DNA of 45,082 bases from Comamonas sp. SCN 67-35 (GCA_001725255.1 MEFV01000022.1:1-45082), one strand, 5' to 3'; positions 8,163 through 17,761 are shown, counted from the first letter of the stretch. Numbers and translations: made by a program. Notes: generated by a model from the letters alone, not told the origin.

Positions 8163-9259
8163 AGACACTGCGCCGTTACCTTTTCCGGGAAGTGGTATTG
8201 AGCGTGAGCTTTGCCACGCTGGCCTTCGTCGCGCTGTTCTTCTTCTTCGACATGGTCGACGAGCTGCGCGTCGCGGGCTCCGCGGTACGCGGCTACCCGC
8301 TGTCCACGGCGATGCTGTACGTGCTGCTGCGCCAGCCCCAGCACGTGTACGAACTGCTGCCCATCACGGTGCTGATCGGCACCATCTTCGTGATGACACG
8401 CCTGGCGCAGAACTCCGAGTCCACCATCATGCGCACCAGCGGCCTGGGGCCCTGGCGGGCGCTGGGCGAGGCGGCGCTCATGGGCGTGGTGTTCGTGGTG
8501 GCAACGTTCGCCATCGGCGACTACGTGGCGCCCGCCAGTGAACGGGCGGCCGAGATCGTGCGCGCGCGCCAGTTCGGCCCGCTGAGCACAGGCCTCACCG
8601 GCGCCTGGCTCAAGGAGCAGCAAGGCGATCGGTCGTATGCCATCAACGTGCGTGCGCTCGATGCCGATGGCCTCATGCGCGGCATCCGCATCTTCGGCTT
8701 CGACGCCCAGGGCCACCTGGCGCTCACCGCCCGCGCGGCGCAGGGACATTTTGGCGACGGCGGCTGGGATCTTGCAACGGTGCAGCGCAACACCTTCATC
8801 CAGACCGCTACCGACCAGGCGCAGGTCGAGCGCCTCAGTGAAGACAGCTGGCACTGGCCGACGCAGATCACCTCGTCCATGGTCGCCGCCTCCCTGCTCA
8901 ATCCGGAAAAGATGGCGACGCTCGACCTGTTCCTCTATGTGCGCCACCTGCAGGCCAACGGCCAGTCGGCGCAGCGCTACGAGATCGAGCTCTGGCACAA
9001 GGTGTTCTACCCCCTGTCCTGCCTGGTGATGGTGGTGCTCTCGCTGCCCTTCGCCTACCTGCACTTTCGCTCGGGTGGCATGACCGCCTACGTGTTCGGC
9101 GGCGTGATGGCCGGCATCAGTTTCTTCCTGCTCAACAGCGTCTTCGGCTTCGCGGGCAACCTGCAGAACTGGTCGCCCTGGCTCAGCGCCGCCGCACCGG
9201 GCATGATTTACTCGGTGCTGTCGCTGGCAATGTTCGGCTGGCTGGTACTGCGTCAATAA
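8159..9259 (+). CDS. lptG: LPS export permease LptG
   Basis: The 366-residue partner of LptF has the same layout: two or three N-terminal membrane helices (VVLSVSFATLAFVALFFFF), a periplasmic beta domain, and C-terminal helices ending VLSLAMFGWLVLRQ. It begins MKTLRRYLFREV inside the last codons of lptF with a 4-base ATGA overlap, so equal production of the two subunits is likely. It acts in the inner membrane in the LptB2FG transporter. Confidence 0.94.
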   Translation: MKTLRRYLFREVVLSVSFATLAFVALFFFFDMVDELRVAGSAVRGYPLSTAMLYVLLRQPQHVYELLPITVLIGTIFVMTRLAQNSESTIMRTSGLGPWRALGEAALMGVVFVVATFAIGDYVAPASERAAEIVRARQFGPLSTGLTGAWLKEQQGDRSYAINVRALDADGLMRGIRIFGFDAQGHLALTARAAQGHFGDGGWDLATVQRNTFIQTATDQAQVERLSEDSWHWPTQITSSMVAASLLNPEKMATLDLFLYVRHLQANGQSAQRYEIELWHKVFYPLSCLVMVVLSLPFAYLHFRSGGMTAYVFGGVMAGISFFLLNSVFGFAGNLQNWSPWLSAAAPGMIYSVLSLAMFGWLVLRQ

Positions 9260-9319
9260 CATTCACATTCGCGGATCTTTTGAAGGCATAATGAACGCGG
9301 TTTTTATACGCTTTAAGTT

Positions 9320-10261
9320 ATGAACCTTCACCAATTCCGCTTCGTCCAGGAGGCGGTGCGGCGCCAGCTCAATCTGACCGAAGCGGCCAAGGCGCTGCAC
9401 ACCTCGCAACCGGGCGTTTCCAAGGCCATCCTGGAACTGGAAGATGAGCTGGGCGTGGACATCTTCGCGCGCCACGGCAAGCGCCTCAAGCGCATCACCG
9501 AGCCAGGTGAACACGTGCTCAAGAGCATCGAGGTGATCATGCGCGAGGTGGGCAACCTGAAGCGCATCGGCGAGCAGTTCAGCGCGCAGGACAGCGGCAC
9601 GCTCTCGATCGCCACCACGCACACGCAGGCACGCTACGTGCTGCCACCGGCCGTGACCAGGCTGCGCGAGCAATACCCCAAGGTGAACGTGAGCCTGCAC
9701 CAGGCCAAGCCCGATGAAGTGGCGCGCATGGTGCTCGACGAGGTGGCCGAGATCGGCATGGCCACCGAATCGCTCGCCGACTACCCCGAGCTCGTGACCC
9801 TGCCCAGCTACGAGTGGCAGCACGTGTTCGTGCTGCCCACCACGCACCCGCTAGTGAAAAAGGAGCGCATCGACCTCGAAGACCTGTCGCACGAGTCGCT
9901 CATCACCTACCACCCCTCATTTACCGGACGCAGCCGCATCGACCAGGCCTTTGCCCTGCGCAAACTGCAGCCGCGCGTGGTACTGGAGGCGATGGATTCG
10001 GACATCATCAAGACCTACGTGCGCCTGGGGATGGGCATAGGCATCGTGGCCGAAATGGCCACGCGTGAAGGCCTGCCGCCCGATCTCGCCACACGCCCGG
10101 CCGGCCACCTGTTCGGCCACAGCGTGGCGCGCATCGCCTTCAAGCGCGGCGCCTGGCTGCGCCACTTCGTCTACCGCCTGGCCGAGCTGGTCAGCGACCG
10201 CCTGAACCGCCCGCTGATCGAGCGCGCGATGTCGGGCCACGCCGAAGACTACGGCCTTTGA
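9320..10261 (+). CDS. cysB: LysR-family regulator, CysB type
   Basis: The 313-residue protein starts MNLHQFRFVQEAVRRQLNLT, the distinctive CysB/Cbl N-terminus, with the helix-turn-helix at about residues 18-40 (LTEAAKALHTSQPGVSKAI). An effector-binding domain follows (TLSIATTHTQARYVLP). CysB-type regulators activate sulfate and sulfonate assimilation genes in response to O-acetylserine. The 60 bases upstream are AT-rich. The aminotransferase follows after 15 bases. No cys biosynthetic gene is adjacent, so the regulon is not defined by context, though the ABC importer at 14909 is of a sulfonate-like type. Confidence 0.88.
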   Translation: MNLHQFRFVQEAVRRQLNLTEAAKALHTSQPGVSKAILELEDELGVDIFARHGKRLKRITEPGEHVLKSIEVIMREVGNLKRIGEQFSAQDSGTLSIATTHTQARYVLPPAVTRLREQYPKVNVSLHQAKPDEVARMVLDEVAEIGMATESLADYPELVTLPSYEWQHVFVLPTTHPLVKKERIDLEDLSHESLITYHPSFTGRSRIDQAFALRKLQPRVVLEAMDSDIIKTYVRLGMGIGIVAEMATREGLPPDLATRPAGHLFGHSVARIAFKRGAWLRHFVYRLAELVSDRLNRPLIERAMSGHAEDYGL

Positions 10262-10276
10262 GCACATTCCCCCCTC

Positions 10277-11428
10277 ATGACCACTCCTCAGATCGCCAGC
10301 CGCCTGCCCCAGGTCGGCACCACCATCTTCACCGTCATGTCGGCGCTCGCCGCCGAGCATGGCGCCGTCAACCTCGGACAGGGCTTCCCCGATTTCGGGT
10401 GCGATCCGGCGCTGGTCGAGGCCGTGCACCGCGCGATGCAGGCGGGCCACAACCAATACCCGCCCATGGCCGGCGTGCGCGGCCTGCGCGAGGTGGTAAG
10501 CCGCAAGACCGAGCTGCTCCATGGTCGCCATTACGACGTGGATGCCGAAGTCACGATCACGGCCGGCGCCACGCAGGCCATCCTGACCGTGATCCTCGCC
10601 TGTGTGCACCCGGGCGACGAGGTGATCGTGCTCGACCCCTGCTACGACAGCTATCTGCCCAACATCGAGCTGGCCGGCGGCGTGGCCGTGCATGTGCCAT
10701 TGACGCCGCACACCTTCAAACCCGACGTGGCCCGGATCGCGGCCGCCATCACGCCGCGCACGCGCCTTCTCATCATCAACACGCCGCACAACCCGAGCGC
10801 CAGCGTCTGGACGCAGGAGGACATGCGCGCGCTCGAACAGGTGCTGACGCCGACCAACGTGCTGCTGCTGAGCGATGAGGTCTACGAGCACATGGTCTAC
10901 GACGGTGCGCCGCACCAGAGCGCGGCGCGCCTGCCGGGCCTGGCCGAGCGCGCCTTCGTCGCATCGAGCTTCGGCAAGACGCTGCATGTGACGGGCTGGA
11001 AGATCGGCTCGGTCTGCGCCCCGGCCGCGCTCACGGCGGAATTCCGCAAGGTGCACCAGTTCAACGTCTTCAGCGTGAACACGCCGATGCAGCACGGCAT
11101 CGCCGAATACATGGCCAGCCCCGCGAGCTACAACGGCCTGAGCGGCTTCTACCAGGCCAAGCGCGACTTGTTCCGCCAGGGCCTGGCGGACTCGCGCCTC
11201 AAGCTCCTGCCCTCCTCGGGCAGCTTCTTCCAGTGCGTGGACATCTCCGCCGTCAGCGATCTGGGCGACGCCGAGTTCTGCCAGTGGCTCACGCGCGAAA
11301 TCGGCGTGGCGGCGATCCCGCTGTCGGCCTTCTACGCCGACGGGTTCGACCAGCATGTGGTGCGCTTTTGCTTCGCCAAGAACGACGAGACGCTGCGCAA
11401 GGCGCTGGAACGCTTGAAGAAACTATGA
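10277..11428 (+). CDS. PLP-dependent aminotransferase, methionine/kynurenine type
   Basis: The 383-residue class I/II aminotransferase contains LGQGFPDF near the N-terminus, the cofactor-contacting NTPHNPSAS and LSDEVYEH motifs, and the PLP Lys in SSFGKTLHVTGWK. The sequence resembles the YbdL/MttA branch, which transaminates methionine (2-oxo-4-methylthiobutyrate recycling) and also kynurenine-like substrates. It starts 15 bases after the CysB-type regulator and may share its transcript, which fits sulfur amino acid metabolism. Exact substrate uncertain. Confidence 0.88.
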   Translation: MTTPQIASRLPQVGTTIFTVMSALAAEHGAVNLGQGFPDFGCDPALVEAVHRAMQAGHNQYPPMAGVRGLREVVSRKTELLHGRHYDVDAEVTITAGATQAILTVILACVHPGDEVIVLDPCYDSYLPNIELAGGVAVHVPLTPHTFKPDVARIAAAITPRTRLLIINTPHNPSASVWTQEDMRALEQVLTPTNVLLLSDEVYEHMVYDGAPHQSAARLPGLAERAFVASSFGKTLHVTGWKIGSVCAPAALTAEFRKVHQFNVFSVNTPMQHGIAEYMASPASYNGLSGFYQAKRDLFRQGLADSRLKLLPSSGSFFQCVDISAVSDLGDAEFCQWLTREIGVAAIPLSAFYADGFDQHVVRFCFAKNDETLRKALERLKKL

Positions 11429-11430
11429 AA

Positions 11431-11479
11431 ACATGAGCTGCTCGCGCTTTACCATAGCGCTATTCAGCCACTTTTCATA
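11431..11479. repeat. Dispersed intergenic repeat, copy 1
   Basis: This lies between the convergent aminotransferase and rng genes. It has the layout AGCTGC, a GCGCT/AGCGC stem with a 7-nt loop, then a CAGCCACTTTT tail, and aligns with the copies at 19038 and 32485 read on the opposite strand. It ends in an AT-rich stretch overlapping the 3' end of rng. It may serve as a two-way transcription stop. Confidence 0.55.
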
Positions 11480-12956
11480 ATAAAACAATATCGTACTGAT
11501 CCGGTCCGAGCTCCCCTTCGGCCTGCAGCGAGATCGGCTTGCCGATGAAGTCCGACAGCCCCGCCAGATGCTGGCTTTCCTCGTCGAGGAACATTTCCAC
11601 CACCTTGGGCGCGGCAATCACGCGAAATTCCCTGGGGTTGAACTGGCGCGATTCGCGCAGCACCTCGCGCAGGATGTCGTAGCAGACGGTGCGCGCCGTT
11701 TTCACCTCGCCCACGCCGCGGCACGTCGGACAGGGCTCGCAGAGCATGTGCGCGAGCGACTCGCGCGTGCGCTTACGCGTCATCTCGACCAGGCCCAGCG
11801 GTGAAAATCCCCCCACCACTGTCTTGACCCGATCGCGCGCCAGGTGCTTCTTCAGCTCGTCGAGCACCGCCGCCTGATGCTCGTGGCGCGCCATGTCGAT
11901 GAAGTCCACCACCACGATGCCGCCCAGGTTGCGCAGGCGCAATTGCCGCGCGATCGTGCCGGCCGCCTCCAGATTGGTCTTGAAGATGGTCTCGTCGAAA
12001 TTGCGTGCGCCGACGTAGCCGCCGGTGTTCACGTCGATGGTCGTGAGCGCCTCGGTCTGATCGACGATCAGGTAGCCGCCCGATTTCAGATCCACGCGCC
12101 GTCCGAGCGCACGTGCAATTTCCTCGTCGGTGCCGAAGAGGTCGAAAATGGGCCGCTCGCCCTTGTACAGCTGCAGGCGATCGACTGACTTGGGCATGTA
12201 TTCACGGCTGTAGGACTGCAACTGGGCAAACTGCTCGCGCGAATCGATGCGCACGGAGAGCGTCTGCTCACCCACCAGGTCGCGCATCACGCGCTGCAGC
12301 AGGCTCAGGTCCTGGTGCAGCAGCGACATCACTGGCAGCCGCTGGGCGGCCGCGCGTATGCTGGCCCAGGCCTTGCGCAGATAGGCGATGTCGTCGGCCA
12401 GTTCTTCGTCGCTCGCTTCCTCGGCATTGGTGCGCAGGATGAAGCCGCCGCCCGCGCCCTGGGCCTCCTGCCCCACGAGTGCCACGAGGCGCGAGCGCAG
12501 GGCTTCGCGCTCGTCCGCCGGAATTTTCTGCGACACCCCCACATGCTGGTCCTGCGGCAGAAACACCAGCAGGTGCCCGGCCACGCTGATCTGAGTGGAC
12601 AGGCGCGCGCCCTTGGTGCCTATCGGGTCCTTGATGACCTGCACCATGAGGGGCTGGCCCTCGAAGATCTGCTTTTCGATCGGCAGGAGCGCCTCCCCAC
12701 GGCGCGGCGCGGCATCGGCGCCGTCATGGCGCTGCCACACATCGGCCACATGCAGGAAGGCCGCGCGCTCCAGGCCGATGTCGACGAACGCCGACTGCAT
12801 GCCCGGCAGCACGCGCGAAACCTTGCCCAGATAGATGTTGCCCACGAGGCCGCGCTCGAGCGTGCGCTCCACGTGCAGTTCCTGCACCGCGCCGTTTTCC
12901 ACCACCGCGACGCGCGTCTCCTGCGGCGACCAGTTCACCAGAATGTCGTTTTGCAT
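11475..12956 (-). CDS. rng: Ribonuclease G
   Basis: The 493-residue endoribonuclease of the RNase E/G family starts MQNDILVNWSPQETRVAVV. An S1 RNA-binding region follows (NIYLGKVSRVLPGMQSAFVDIG, about residues 40-62). The catalytic region has acidic residues in TTIDVNTGG and VVDFIDM, then the zinc-link cysteines in CEPCPTCRG. Length and order match RNase G and the long RNase E scaffold is absent. It processes the 5' end of 16S rRNA and degrades some mRNAs. In related genomes it sits directly after maf on the same strand; here a gene on the opposite strand separates them. Confidence 0.94.
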   Translation of the reverse strand: MQNDILVNWSPQETRVAVVENGAVQELHVERTLERGLVGNIYLGKVSRVLPGMQSAFVDIGLERAAFLHVADVWQRHDGADAAPRRGEALLPIEKQIFEGQPLMVQVIKDPIGTKGARLSTQISVAGHLLVFLPQDQHVGVSQKIPADEREALRSRLVALVGQEAQGAGGGFILRTNAEEASDEELADDIAYLRKAWASIRAAAQRLPVMSLLHQDLSLLQRVMRDLVGEQTLSVRIDSREQFAQLQSYSREYMPKSVDRLQLYKGERPIFDLFGTDEEIARALGRRVDLKSGGYLIVDQTEALTTIDVNTGGYVGARNFDETIFKTNLEAAGTIARQLRLRNLGGIVVVDFIDMARHEHQAAVLDELKKHLARDRVKTVVGGFSPLGLVEMTRKRTRESLAHMLCEPCPTCRGVGEVKTARTVCYDILREVLRESRQFNPREFRVIAAPKVVEMFLDEESQHLAGLSDFIGKPISLQAEGELGPDQYDIVLL

Positions 12957-13010
12957 GAATACCTTCCAACGCTCTGATCATGCCTGAATGGCGGCGGGTA
13001 CGATGAGCCC

Positions 13011-14201
13011 ATGCGTCTCTTCGCCCTGCTGATCTGCACTCTCGTGCTCGCAGCCGCGGCCCACCTGCGTGCATGGGGCCAGACGCCGCCATCGGCGCTG
13101 CTGGTGCTGCACGACGCGGGCCACCAGATCACGCTGCTCGATGCGCGGGACGGCGCGGTGCTGGCCACCCGACCGCTTCCCGTTCGTCTCTCCGGACCGC
13201 CGCAGGTGTCTCCCGACCCGGCCCAACTGTATTGGGGCACGCCAGAAGGCCACATCGTGCAACTGACGTTGCCCGACCTGGGCATCGCAGCGCAGGTGTC
13301 CGCGCACGTGGGTTCCGGCACGCCCCGGCTTGCGCTCTCGGGCGACGGGCGCTGGCTGCTGGCGGCGGGCGCCCGGGAAGCACTGGTGCAGATTTTCGAC
13401 GCCACGCTGAAGCCGGTGCGCCGCATCACCATCGCCTCGCCCGATGGCCGCGAGCAAAGCGGTGCGGCGCAGGTGCTGACGCTTGCCGGCTCGCGCAGCT
13501 GGCTGCTGGCGCTGGACACGCTGCGCGAGCTGTGGGAAATCTCCTACGATCCCGCCGCCGCGCCCATCTTCGACGGCCTGGTGCACGACTACCGCATGGG
13601 CGAAGCCCTGCCGCGCAGCGGCTTTCTCGGCGTGCGCCGCACGCCCCTGCCCGCGCCGTTGCCCGACGTGCTCGTGCCCGATGGGACGCGGCTGGTGGTG
13701 GGCAGCGAGCGCTGCCACCCGCCCGCGCCCTGCACGCTGCGCCTGCTGCACCTGGACACGCGCAGCCAGATCAGCGCGGCAGCGCTCGACGGCATCCCGC
13801 ACCCGGGTGCGTCGGCCGCCTGGAAGCAGGACGAGCGCCTGTGGCTGGCGCTTGCCGGCCTGCGCAGCGCCGCCACGCCCTTGGAACTGCCGCGAATGCA
13901 GCCTGGCACCGGCGAGCCGCTGCCCGCGAACGCGCGAAGGATCATCCGCGCGGCCGCGCCCGCGGCCCTGTGGCTGCAGCGTGCCGATGGCGTGTGGCTC
14001 AAGCTCGATGCCCGCACCCTGCAGGCGCAGGCCGAGCTCGACGCCAGGCCGCAGACCCAACTGCTCGTACTGCAGGGCGCGCCCATCCTGGTCACGCCAG
14101 GCACGCAGGGGCACATCTGTCTGCGCGATGCATCCACGCTGCAGGAGCGGCTGCGGCTGCCCTTCACCGACCTCGAAGGCGCGTGGGCGCTTCATCCCTG
14201 A
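13011..14201 (+). CDS. Secreted beta-propeller-like protein of unknown function
   Basis: The 396-residue protein starts with a clear Sec-type signal peptide ([23 protein letters not shown]). The remainder is a series of short beta-rich units with DGRWLLAAG-, [12 protein letters not shown] and [12 protein letters not shown] segments, as in YVTN/WD-like propellers. A role in the periplasm is inferred. It weakly resembles haem d1-domain propellers of the NirF/NirN kind, but I see no supporting haem ligand motif and do not assign that. It lies on the plus strand between maf and rng (both minus), and its last 38 bases overlap the 3' end of maf. Confidence 0.75.
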   Translation: MRLFALLICTLVLAAAAHLRAWGQTPPSALLVLHDAGHQITLLDARDGAVLATRPLPVRLSGPPQVSPDPAQLYWGTPEGHIVQLTLPDLGIAAQVSAHVGSGTPRLALSGDGRWLLAAGAREALVQIFDATLKPVRRITIASPDGREQSGAAQVLTLAGSRSWLLALDTLRELWEISYDPAAAPIFDGLVHDYRMGEALPRSGFLGVRRTPLPAPLPDVLVPDGTRLVVGSERCHPPAPCTLRLLHLDTRSQISAAALDGIPHPGASAAWKQDERLWLALAGLRSAATPLELPRMQPGTGEPLPANARRIIRAAAPAALWLQRADGVWLKLDARTLQAQAELDARPQTQLLVLQGAPILVTPGTQGHICLRDASTLQERLRLPFTDLEGAWALHP

Positions 14202-14811
14202 GGACGCGGGCGGCGCGCAACAGCATCGCCGTCTCATGCAGCGGCAGGCCCATGATGCCGCTGTAGCTGCCGCTCAGATGCTCGACGTACTGGGCGGCGG
14301 CGCCCTGGATGGCGTAAGCGCCCGCCTTGCCCAGCGGCTCGCCGCTGGCCACGTAGGCGTCGATCTGCCGCGCCGACATGGGCGCGAAACGCACGCGCGA
14401 GACCGACAGCGCAGCCAGGCGCCGCTGCCCATCCACCTGCAGCGCCACGGCGCTGAGCACGCGATGCTCGCGCCCCGACAGGCTGGCCAGCATGCGTGCC
14501 GCATCCTGCGCATCCCCGGGCTTGCCAAGAATCTCACGCCCCAGTGCCACCGTGGTGTCCGCGCAGAGGATGGGCGCCGCCGCCAGGGCCCGGCGCTTGC
14601 GCCGCAGCACCGCCGCATCGAGCTTCAGGCCGGTGATGCGCTGCACGTAGGCAGCGGGCGCTTCGCCGCGCACGACGGCTTCGATGCCTTCGGCATCCTC
14701 CACGATGTCGCCAGCGACGTTCGGCAGCAAGGGCTCGTGGCGCACGCCGAGCTGATCGAGCAACTGGCGGCGGCGCGGGCTCTGGGACGCAAGGTAGATG
14801 AAGGCAGGCAT
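14164..14811 (-). CDS. maf: Maf-like nucleoside triphosphate pyrophosphatase
   Basis: The 215-residue protein begins [18 protein letters not shown], the hallmark N-terminus of Maf proteins (SxSPRR). The conserved ADTTVALG motif lies about one third in, and [10 protein letters not shown] near the end. Maf proteins hydrolyse non-canonical or pyrimidine triphosphates (dTTP/UTP in the YhdE branch). The start is the ATG before PAFIY; one three codons upstream (14820) is possible. The 3' end overlaps the convergent propeller gene. Confidence 0.92.
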   Translation of the reverse strand: MPAFIYLASQSPRRRQLLDQLGVRHEPLLPNVAGDIVEDAEGIEAVVRGEAPAAYVQRITGLKLDAAVLRRKRRALAAAPILCADTTVALGREILGKPGDAQDAARMLASLSGREHRVLSAVALQVDGQRRLAALSVSRVRFAPMSARQIDAYVASGEPLGKAGAYAIQGAAAQYVEHLSGSYSGIMGLPLHETAMLLRAARVLRDEAPTRLRGR

Positions 14812-14845
14812 GGCGCGCATTGTCTGACATGCGTGTGTGCCTGCT

Positions 14846-14875
14846 TTGCACGGACATTCGAACTGGCACTATGAT
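14846..14875 (+). promoter_or_regulatory. Possible promoter for the ABC importer operon
   Basis: TTGCAC (14846-14851) and TATGAT (14870-14875) are separated by 18 bp and end 33 bases before the binding-protein start. The -35 box is weak (only TTG matches the consensus) and the -10 box is good. Read by eye only. Confidence 0.35.
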
Positions 14876-14908
14876 TTTCGGGTTCTGACCTCACACGGAG
14901 ACACTTTC

Positions 14909-15934
14909 ATGCAACGACGCGACCTTCTGGCGGCAGGCCTTGCCACCGCCGCCCTGCCCACCTTCGGCCTGGCGCAGACGCTGGAAAAACCCAAGATCAC
15001 CATCTCCGTGGGCGGCAAGAACCTGTTCTATTACCTGCCGCTCACCATCGCCGAGCAGTTGGGTTACTTCAAGGACGAGGGGCTGGATGTGACCATCGTC
15101 GATTTCGCCGGCGGCTCCAAGGCCCTGCAGGCCGTGGTCGGCGGCAGCGCGGACGTGGTCTCGGGCGCGTTCGAGCACACCATTCCCATGCAGCTCAAGG
15201 GCCAGCCCATGCGCGCCTTCGTGCTCCAGGGCGCGGCGCCGCAGATCGTGCTGGGCGTCAACCCCAAGACCATGCCCGACTACAAGAGCATCGCGGACCT
15301 CAAGGGCAAGAAGATCGGCGTCACGGCACCGGGCAGCTCAACCAACATCGTGGCCAACTATGTGCTGGCCAAGGGCGGACTCAAACCCACCGACGTGAGC
15401 TTCGTCGGCGTGGGCGCGGGCAACGGCGCGGTGGCGGCCATGCGCTCGGGCCAGATCGACGCGATCTCCAACCTCGACCCGGTGATCACGCTGCTCGCGC
15501 GTTCGGGCGACCTGAAGATCATCTCCGACACGCGCAAGCCCGACGAGGCCGAGAAGGTCTTCGGCGGCCCCATGCCCGCCGCCTGCCTGTACGCGCCACA
15601 GCCCTTCCTCGACAAGAACCCGCACACGGCGCAGGCGCTGGCCAATGCCATCGTGCGCGCCGACAAGTGGATCCAGCAGGCCGGCCCCGGCGACGTGATC
15701 AAGGTGGTGCCCGAGAGCTATCTGCTGGGCGACCGAGCGGTCTACATCGACGGTTTCCTCGCCGCCAAGCAGGCGCTCTCGCGCGATGGGCTCTTTCCCG
15801 TCAAGGGGCCGCAGACGGCCTACCGCGCCATGTCGAGCATCGATCCGAAGATCGCTGCGGCCAAGGTGGACCTGAACGCGCTCTACACCAACGCGTTTGC
15901 CAAGAAGGCCGACGCCAAATACCCCAAGGGCTGA
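14909..15934 (+). CDS. ABC importer substrate-binding protein (SsuA/NMT1 type)
   Basis: The 341-residue periplasmic protein begins MQRRDLLAAGLATAALPTFGLA, a signal peptide with a paired Arg that could use Tat or Sec. The body matches sulfonate/nitrate/taurine-type binding proteins: LPLTIAEQLGYFKDEGLDVTI, a GSADVVSGAF segment and DLKGKKIGVTAPGSSTN. Ligand unknown; alkylsulfonates, nitrate, riboflavin- or pyrimidine-like compounds are all bound by this superfamily. An ATPase and a permease follow on the same strand after a 176-base repeat-containing spacer. Confidence 0.88.
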   Translation: MQRRDLLAAGLATAALPTFGLAQTLEKPKITISVGGKNLFYYLPLTIAEQLGYFKDEGLDVTIVDFAGGSKALQAVVGGSADVVSGAFEHTIPMQLKGQPMRAFVLQGAAPQIVLGVNPKTMPDYKSIADLKGKKIGVTAPGSSTNIVANYVLAKGGLKPTDVSFVGVGAGNGAVAAMRSGQIDAISNLDPVITLLARSGDLKIISDTRKPDEAEKVFGGPMPAACLYAPQPFLDKNPHTAQALANAIVRADKWIQQAGPGDVIKVVPESYLLGDRAVYIDGFLAAKQALSRDGLFPVKGPQTAYRAMSSIDPKIAAAKVDLNALYTNAFAKKADAKYPKG

Positions 15935-15942
15935 AATGAAAC

Positions 15943-16010
15943 GACACCCCCCTGAGGCGCTTCGCGCCTTCCCCCCGCTCTCGCATTGCTGCGCAATGCG
16001 GGCAGGGGGA
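15943..16010. repeat. Double-hairpin interspersed repeat inside the ABC operon
   Basis: The stretch has one hairpin AGGCGC-TTC-GCGCCT (15955-15969) and a second GCATTGC-TGC-GCAATGC (15983-15999), the latter flanked by C-rich and G-rich arms that can extend it. It resembles multi-copy intergenic elements I recall from Comamonadaceae genomes. Located between the binding protein and the ATPase, it could lower downstream expression or protect the upstream mRNA. I see no gene in 15935-16110. Confidence 0.5.
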
Positions 16011-16110
16011 CGCAGTCAGCGCGGCGGGGCGGCCCTTGCGCGACTGCCCTCGCCTGGGTCGCGCCAGCTTCATGCGGCACGGGTGACGCGCAGCACCATG
16101 GAAAACCGAG

Positions 16111-16923
16111 ATGGCAGCACCGGCAATTGATCTGCAGGGCGTGGCCTGCACCTTCGTGAGCAAGGATCACCCCGGGCAGCGCTACACCGCCGTGCAGGGG
16201 GTGGATCTGAGCGTGGGCGCGGGCGAGTTCGTCAGCGTCGTCGGCCCGACGGGCTGCGGCAAGAGCACGCTGCTCAACGTCGCGGCCGGGCTGCTGGCGC
16301 CAAGCGCTGGCAGCGTGCAGATCTTCGGCGAGCCGCTCACCGGCACCAATCGGCGCGCGGGCTACATGTTCCAGGCGGAGAGCCTGATGCCCTGGCGCAC
16401 GGCGCTGCAGAACGTGATGGCCGGGCTGCAGTTCCAGGGCGTGGCGCAAGCCGAGGCGCGCACGCGTGCGCAGGAGTGGCTCGCGCGCGTGGGCCTGGCG
16501 GACTTCGGCGACCGCTACCCGCACCAGATGAGCGGCGGCATGAGGAAGCGCGCCAGCCTGGCGCAGACGCTGGTGCTCGACCCTGACATCATCCTGATGG
16601 ACGAGCCGTTTTCCGCGCTCGACATCCAGACGCGCCAGCTGATGGAAAACGAAGTGCTCTCGCTCTGGCAGGCCAAGAAGAAGGCGGTGCTCTTCATCAC
16701 GCACGACCTCGATGAAGCCATTGCCATGAGCGACCGCGTGGTGGTGATGAGCGCGGGGCCAGCCTCGCACCCCATGGGCGAATTCGCCATCGACCTGCCG
16801 CGTCCGCGCGACGTAGCCGAGGTCAAGACGCAGCCACGCTTCCTGGAGCTGCATGCCGCCATCTGGGGCGAGCTGCGCGAGGAAGTGCTCAAGGGCTACG
16901 CCCAGCAACTGAAGAAGGCCTGA
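16111..16923 (+). CDS. ABC importer ATP-binding protein
   Basis: This 270-residue ATPase has Walker A VGPTGCGKST, signature MSGGMRKRA, Walker B DIILMDEPFSALD and the switch His in LFITHDLDEA. It belongs to the SsuB/TauB group of importer ATPases. It starts 176 bases after the binding-protein gene and is followed after six bases by the permease. It energises import from the cytoplasmic face. Confidence 0.92.
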   Translation: MAAPAIDLQGVACTFVSKDHPGQRYTAVQGVDLSVGAGEFVSVVGPTGCGKSTLLNVAAGLLAPSAGSVQIFGEPLTGTNRRAGYMFQAESLMPWRTALQNVMAGLQFQGVAQAEARTRAQEWLARVGLADFGDRYPHQMSGGMRKRASLAQTLVLDPDIILMDEPFSALDIQTRQLMENEVLSLWQAKKKAVLFITHDLDEAIAMSDRVVVMSAGPASHPMGEFAIDLPRPRDVAEVKTQPRFLELHAAIWGELREEVLKGYAQQLKKA

Positions 16924-16929
16924 ACGCGC

Positions 16930-17757
16930 ATGTGGAACCTGATCAAACCGCGCCCCGCGACGCTGCGCCTGTGGCAGCTGGGCCTGCTGGTGCTGCTCTT
17001 CCTGTTCTGGCACGTGATGACCAGGCCGGGGCTGATCCCGCCCTTCATGTTCGACAACGACAAGCAGGCGGCCTTCTTCTTCGGCGAGCCGATCAAGATC
17101 TTCGGCGTGATCCGCGACTGGTTCTTCATCAACGCCGACATCTACCAGCACCTGTGGGTGACGCTGGCCGAAACCGTGATGGCGTTCGCGATCGGCGCGG
17201 CCGGGGGACTGGCGGGTGGGCTGTGGCTGGCGCTTTCGCCCATGGCGTCGGCGATCCTGGACCCCTACATCAAGGCGATGAACGCGATGCCGCGCATCAT
17301 CCTCGCGCCCATCTTTGCGGTCTGGTTCGGCCTGGGCATGGGCTCCAAGGTGGCGCTGGGCGTCACGCTGGTGTTCTTCATCGTCTTCTTCAACGTCTAC
17401 CAGGGCGTCAAGGAAGTCAGCCCCGTGGTGCTGTCCAGCGCCCGCATGCTGGGTGCCAGCGCCCGCCAGCTGCTGCGCCACGTCTATCTGCCCAGCGCGA
17501 CGAGCTGGGTCTTCAGCTCGCTGCACACCAGCGTGGGACTGGCCTTCGTCGGCGCGGTGGTGGGCGAATACCTCGGGTCGAGTCAGGGCGTGGGCTACCT
17601 GATCCTGCAGGCCGAGGGGAGCTTCGACATCAACACCGTGATGGCCGGCATCCTCGTGCTGACGGCCTTCGCGCTGGTGCTCGACGAGATGGTGGGCGCG
17701 ATCGAGAAGCGCCTGATGGTCTGGCAGCCCAAGGTGGGCGAGACCGAAAAACTCTGA
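16930..17757 (+). CDS. ABC importer permease
   Basis: The 275-residue inner-membrane protein has about six hydrophobic segments (LGLLVLLFLFWHVM, ETVMAFAIGAAGGLAGGLW, VALGVTLVFFIVFFNVY). The ATPase-docking EAA-like loop is visible around ARMLGASARQLLRHVYLPSA. It is of the SsuC/TauC type and completes the importer begun at 14909. The gene ends just before a heptamer-repeat palindrome that probably stops the operon and the convergent rlmH transcript. Confidence 0.92.
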   Translation: MWNLIKPRPATLRLWQLGLLVLLFLFWHVMTRPGLIPPFMFDNDKQAAFFFGEPIKIFGVIRDWFFINADIYQHLWVTLAETVMAFAIGAAGGLAGGLWLALSPMASAILDPYIKAMNAMPRIILAPIFAVWFGLGMGSKVALGVTLVFFIVFFNVYQGVKEVSPVVLSSARMLGASARQLLRHVYLPSATSWVFSSLHTSVGLAFVGAVVGEYLGSSQGVGYLILQAEGSFDINTVMAGILVLTAFALVLDEMVGAIEKRLMVWQPKVGETEKL

Positions 17758-17761
17758 GGCT

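Noticed and set aside
13011..14201. NirF/NirN-like haem d1 protein
   Set aside because: The propeller-like pattern is general; no haem-ligand motif or nir context is present near it, and nirS is 14 kb away.
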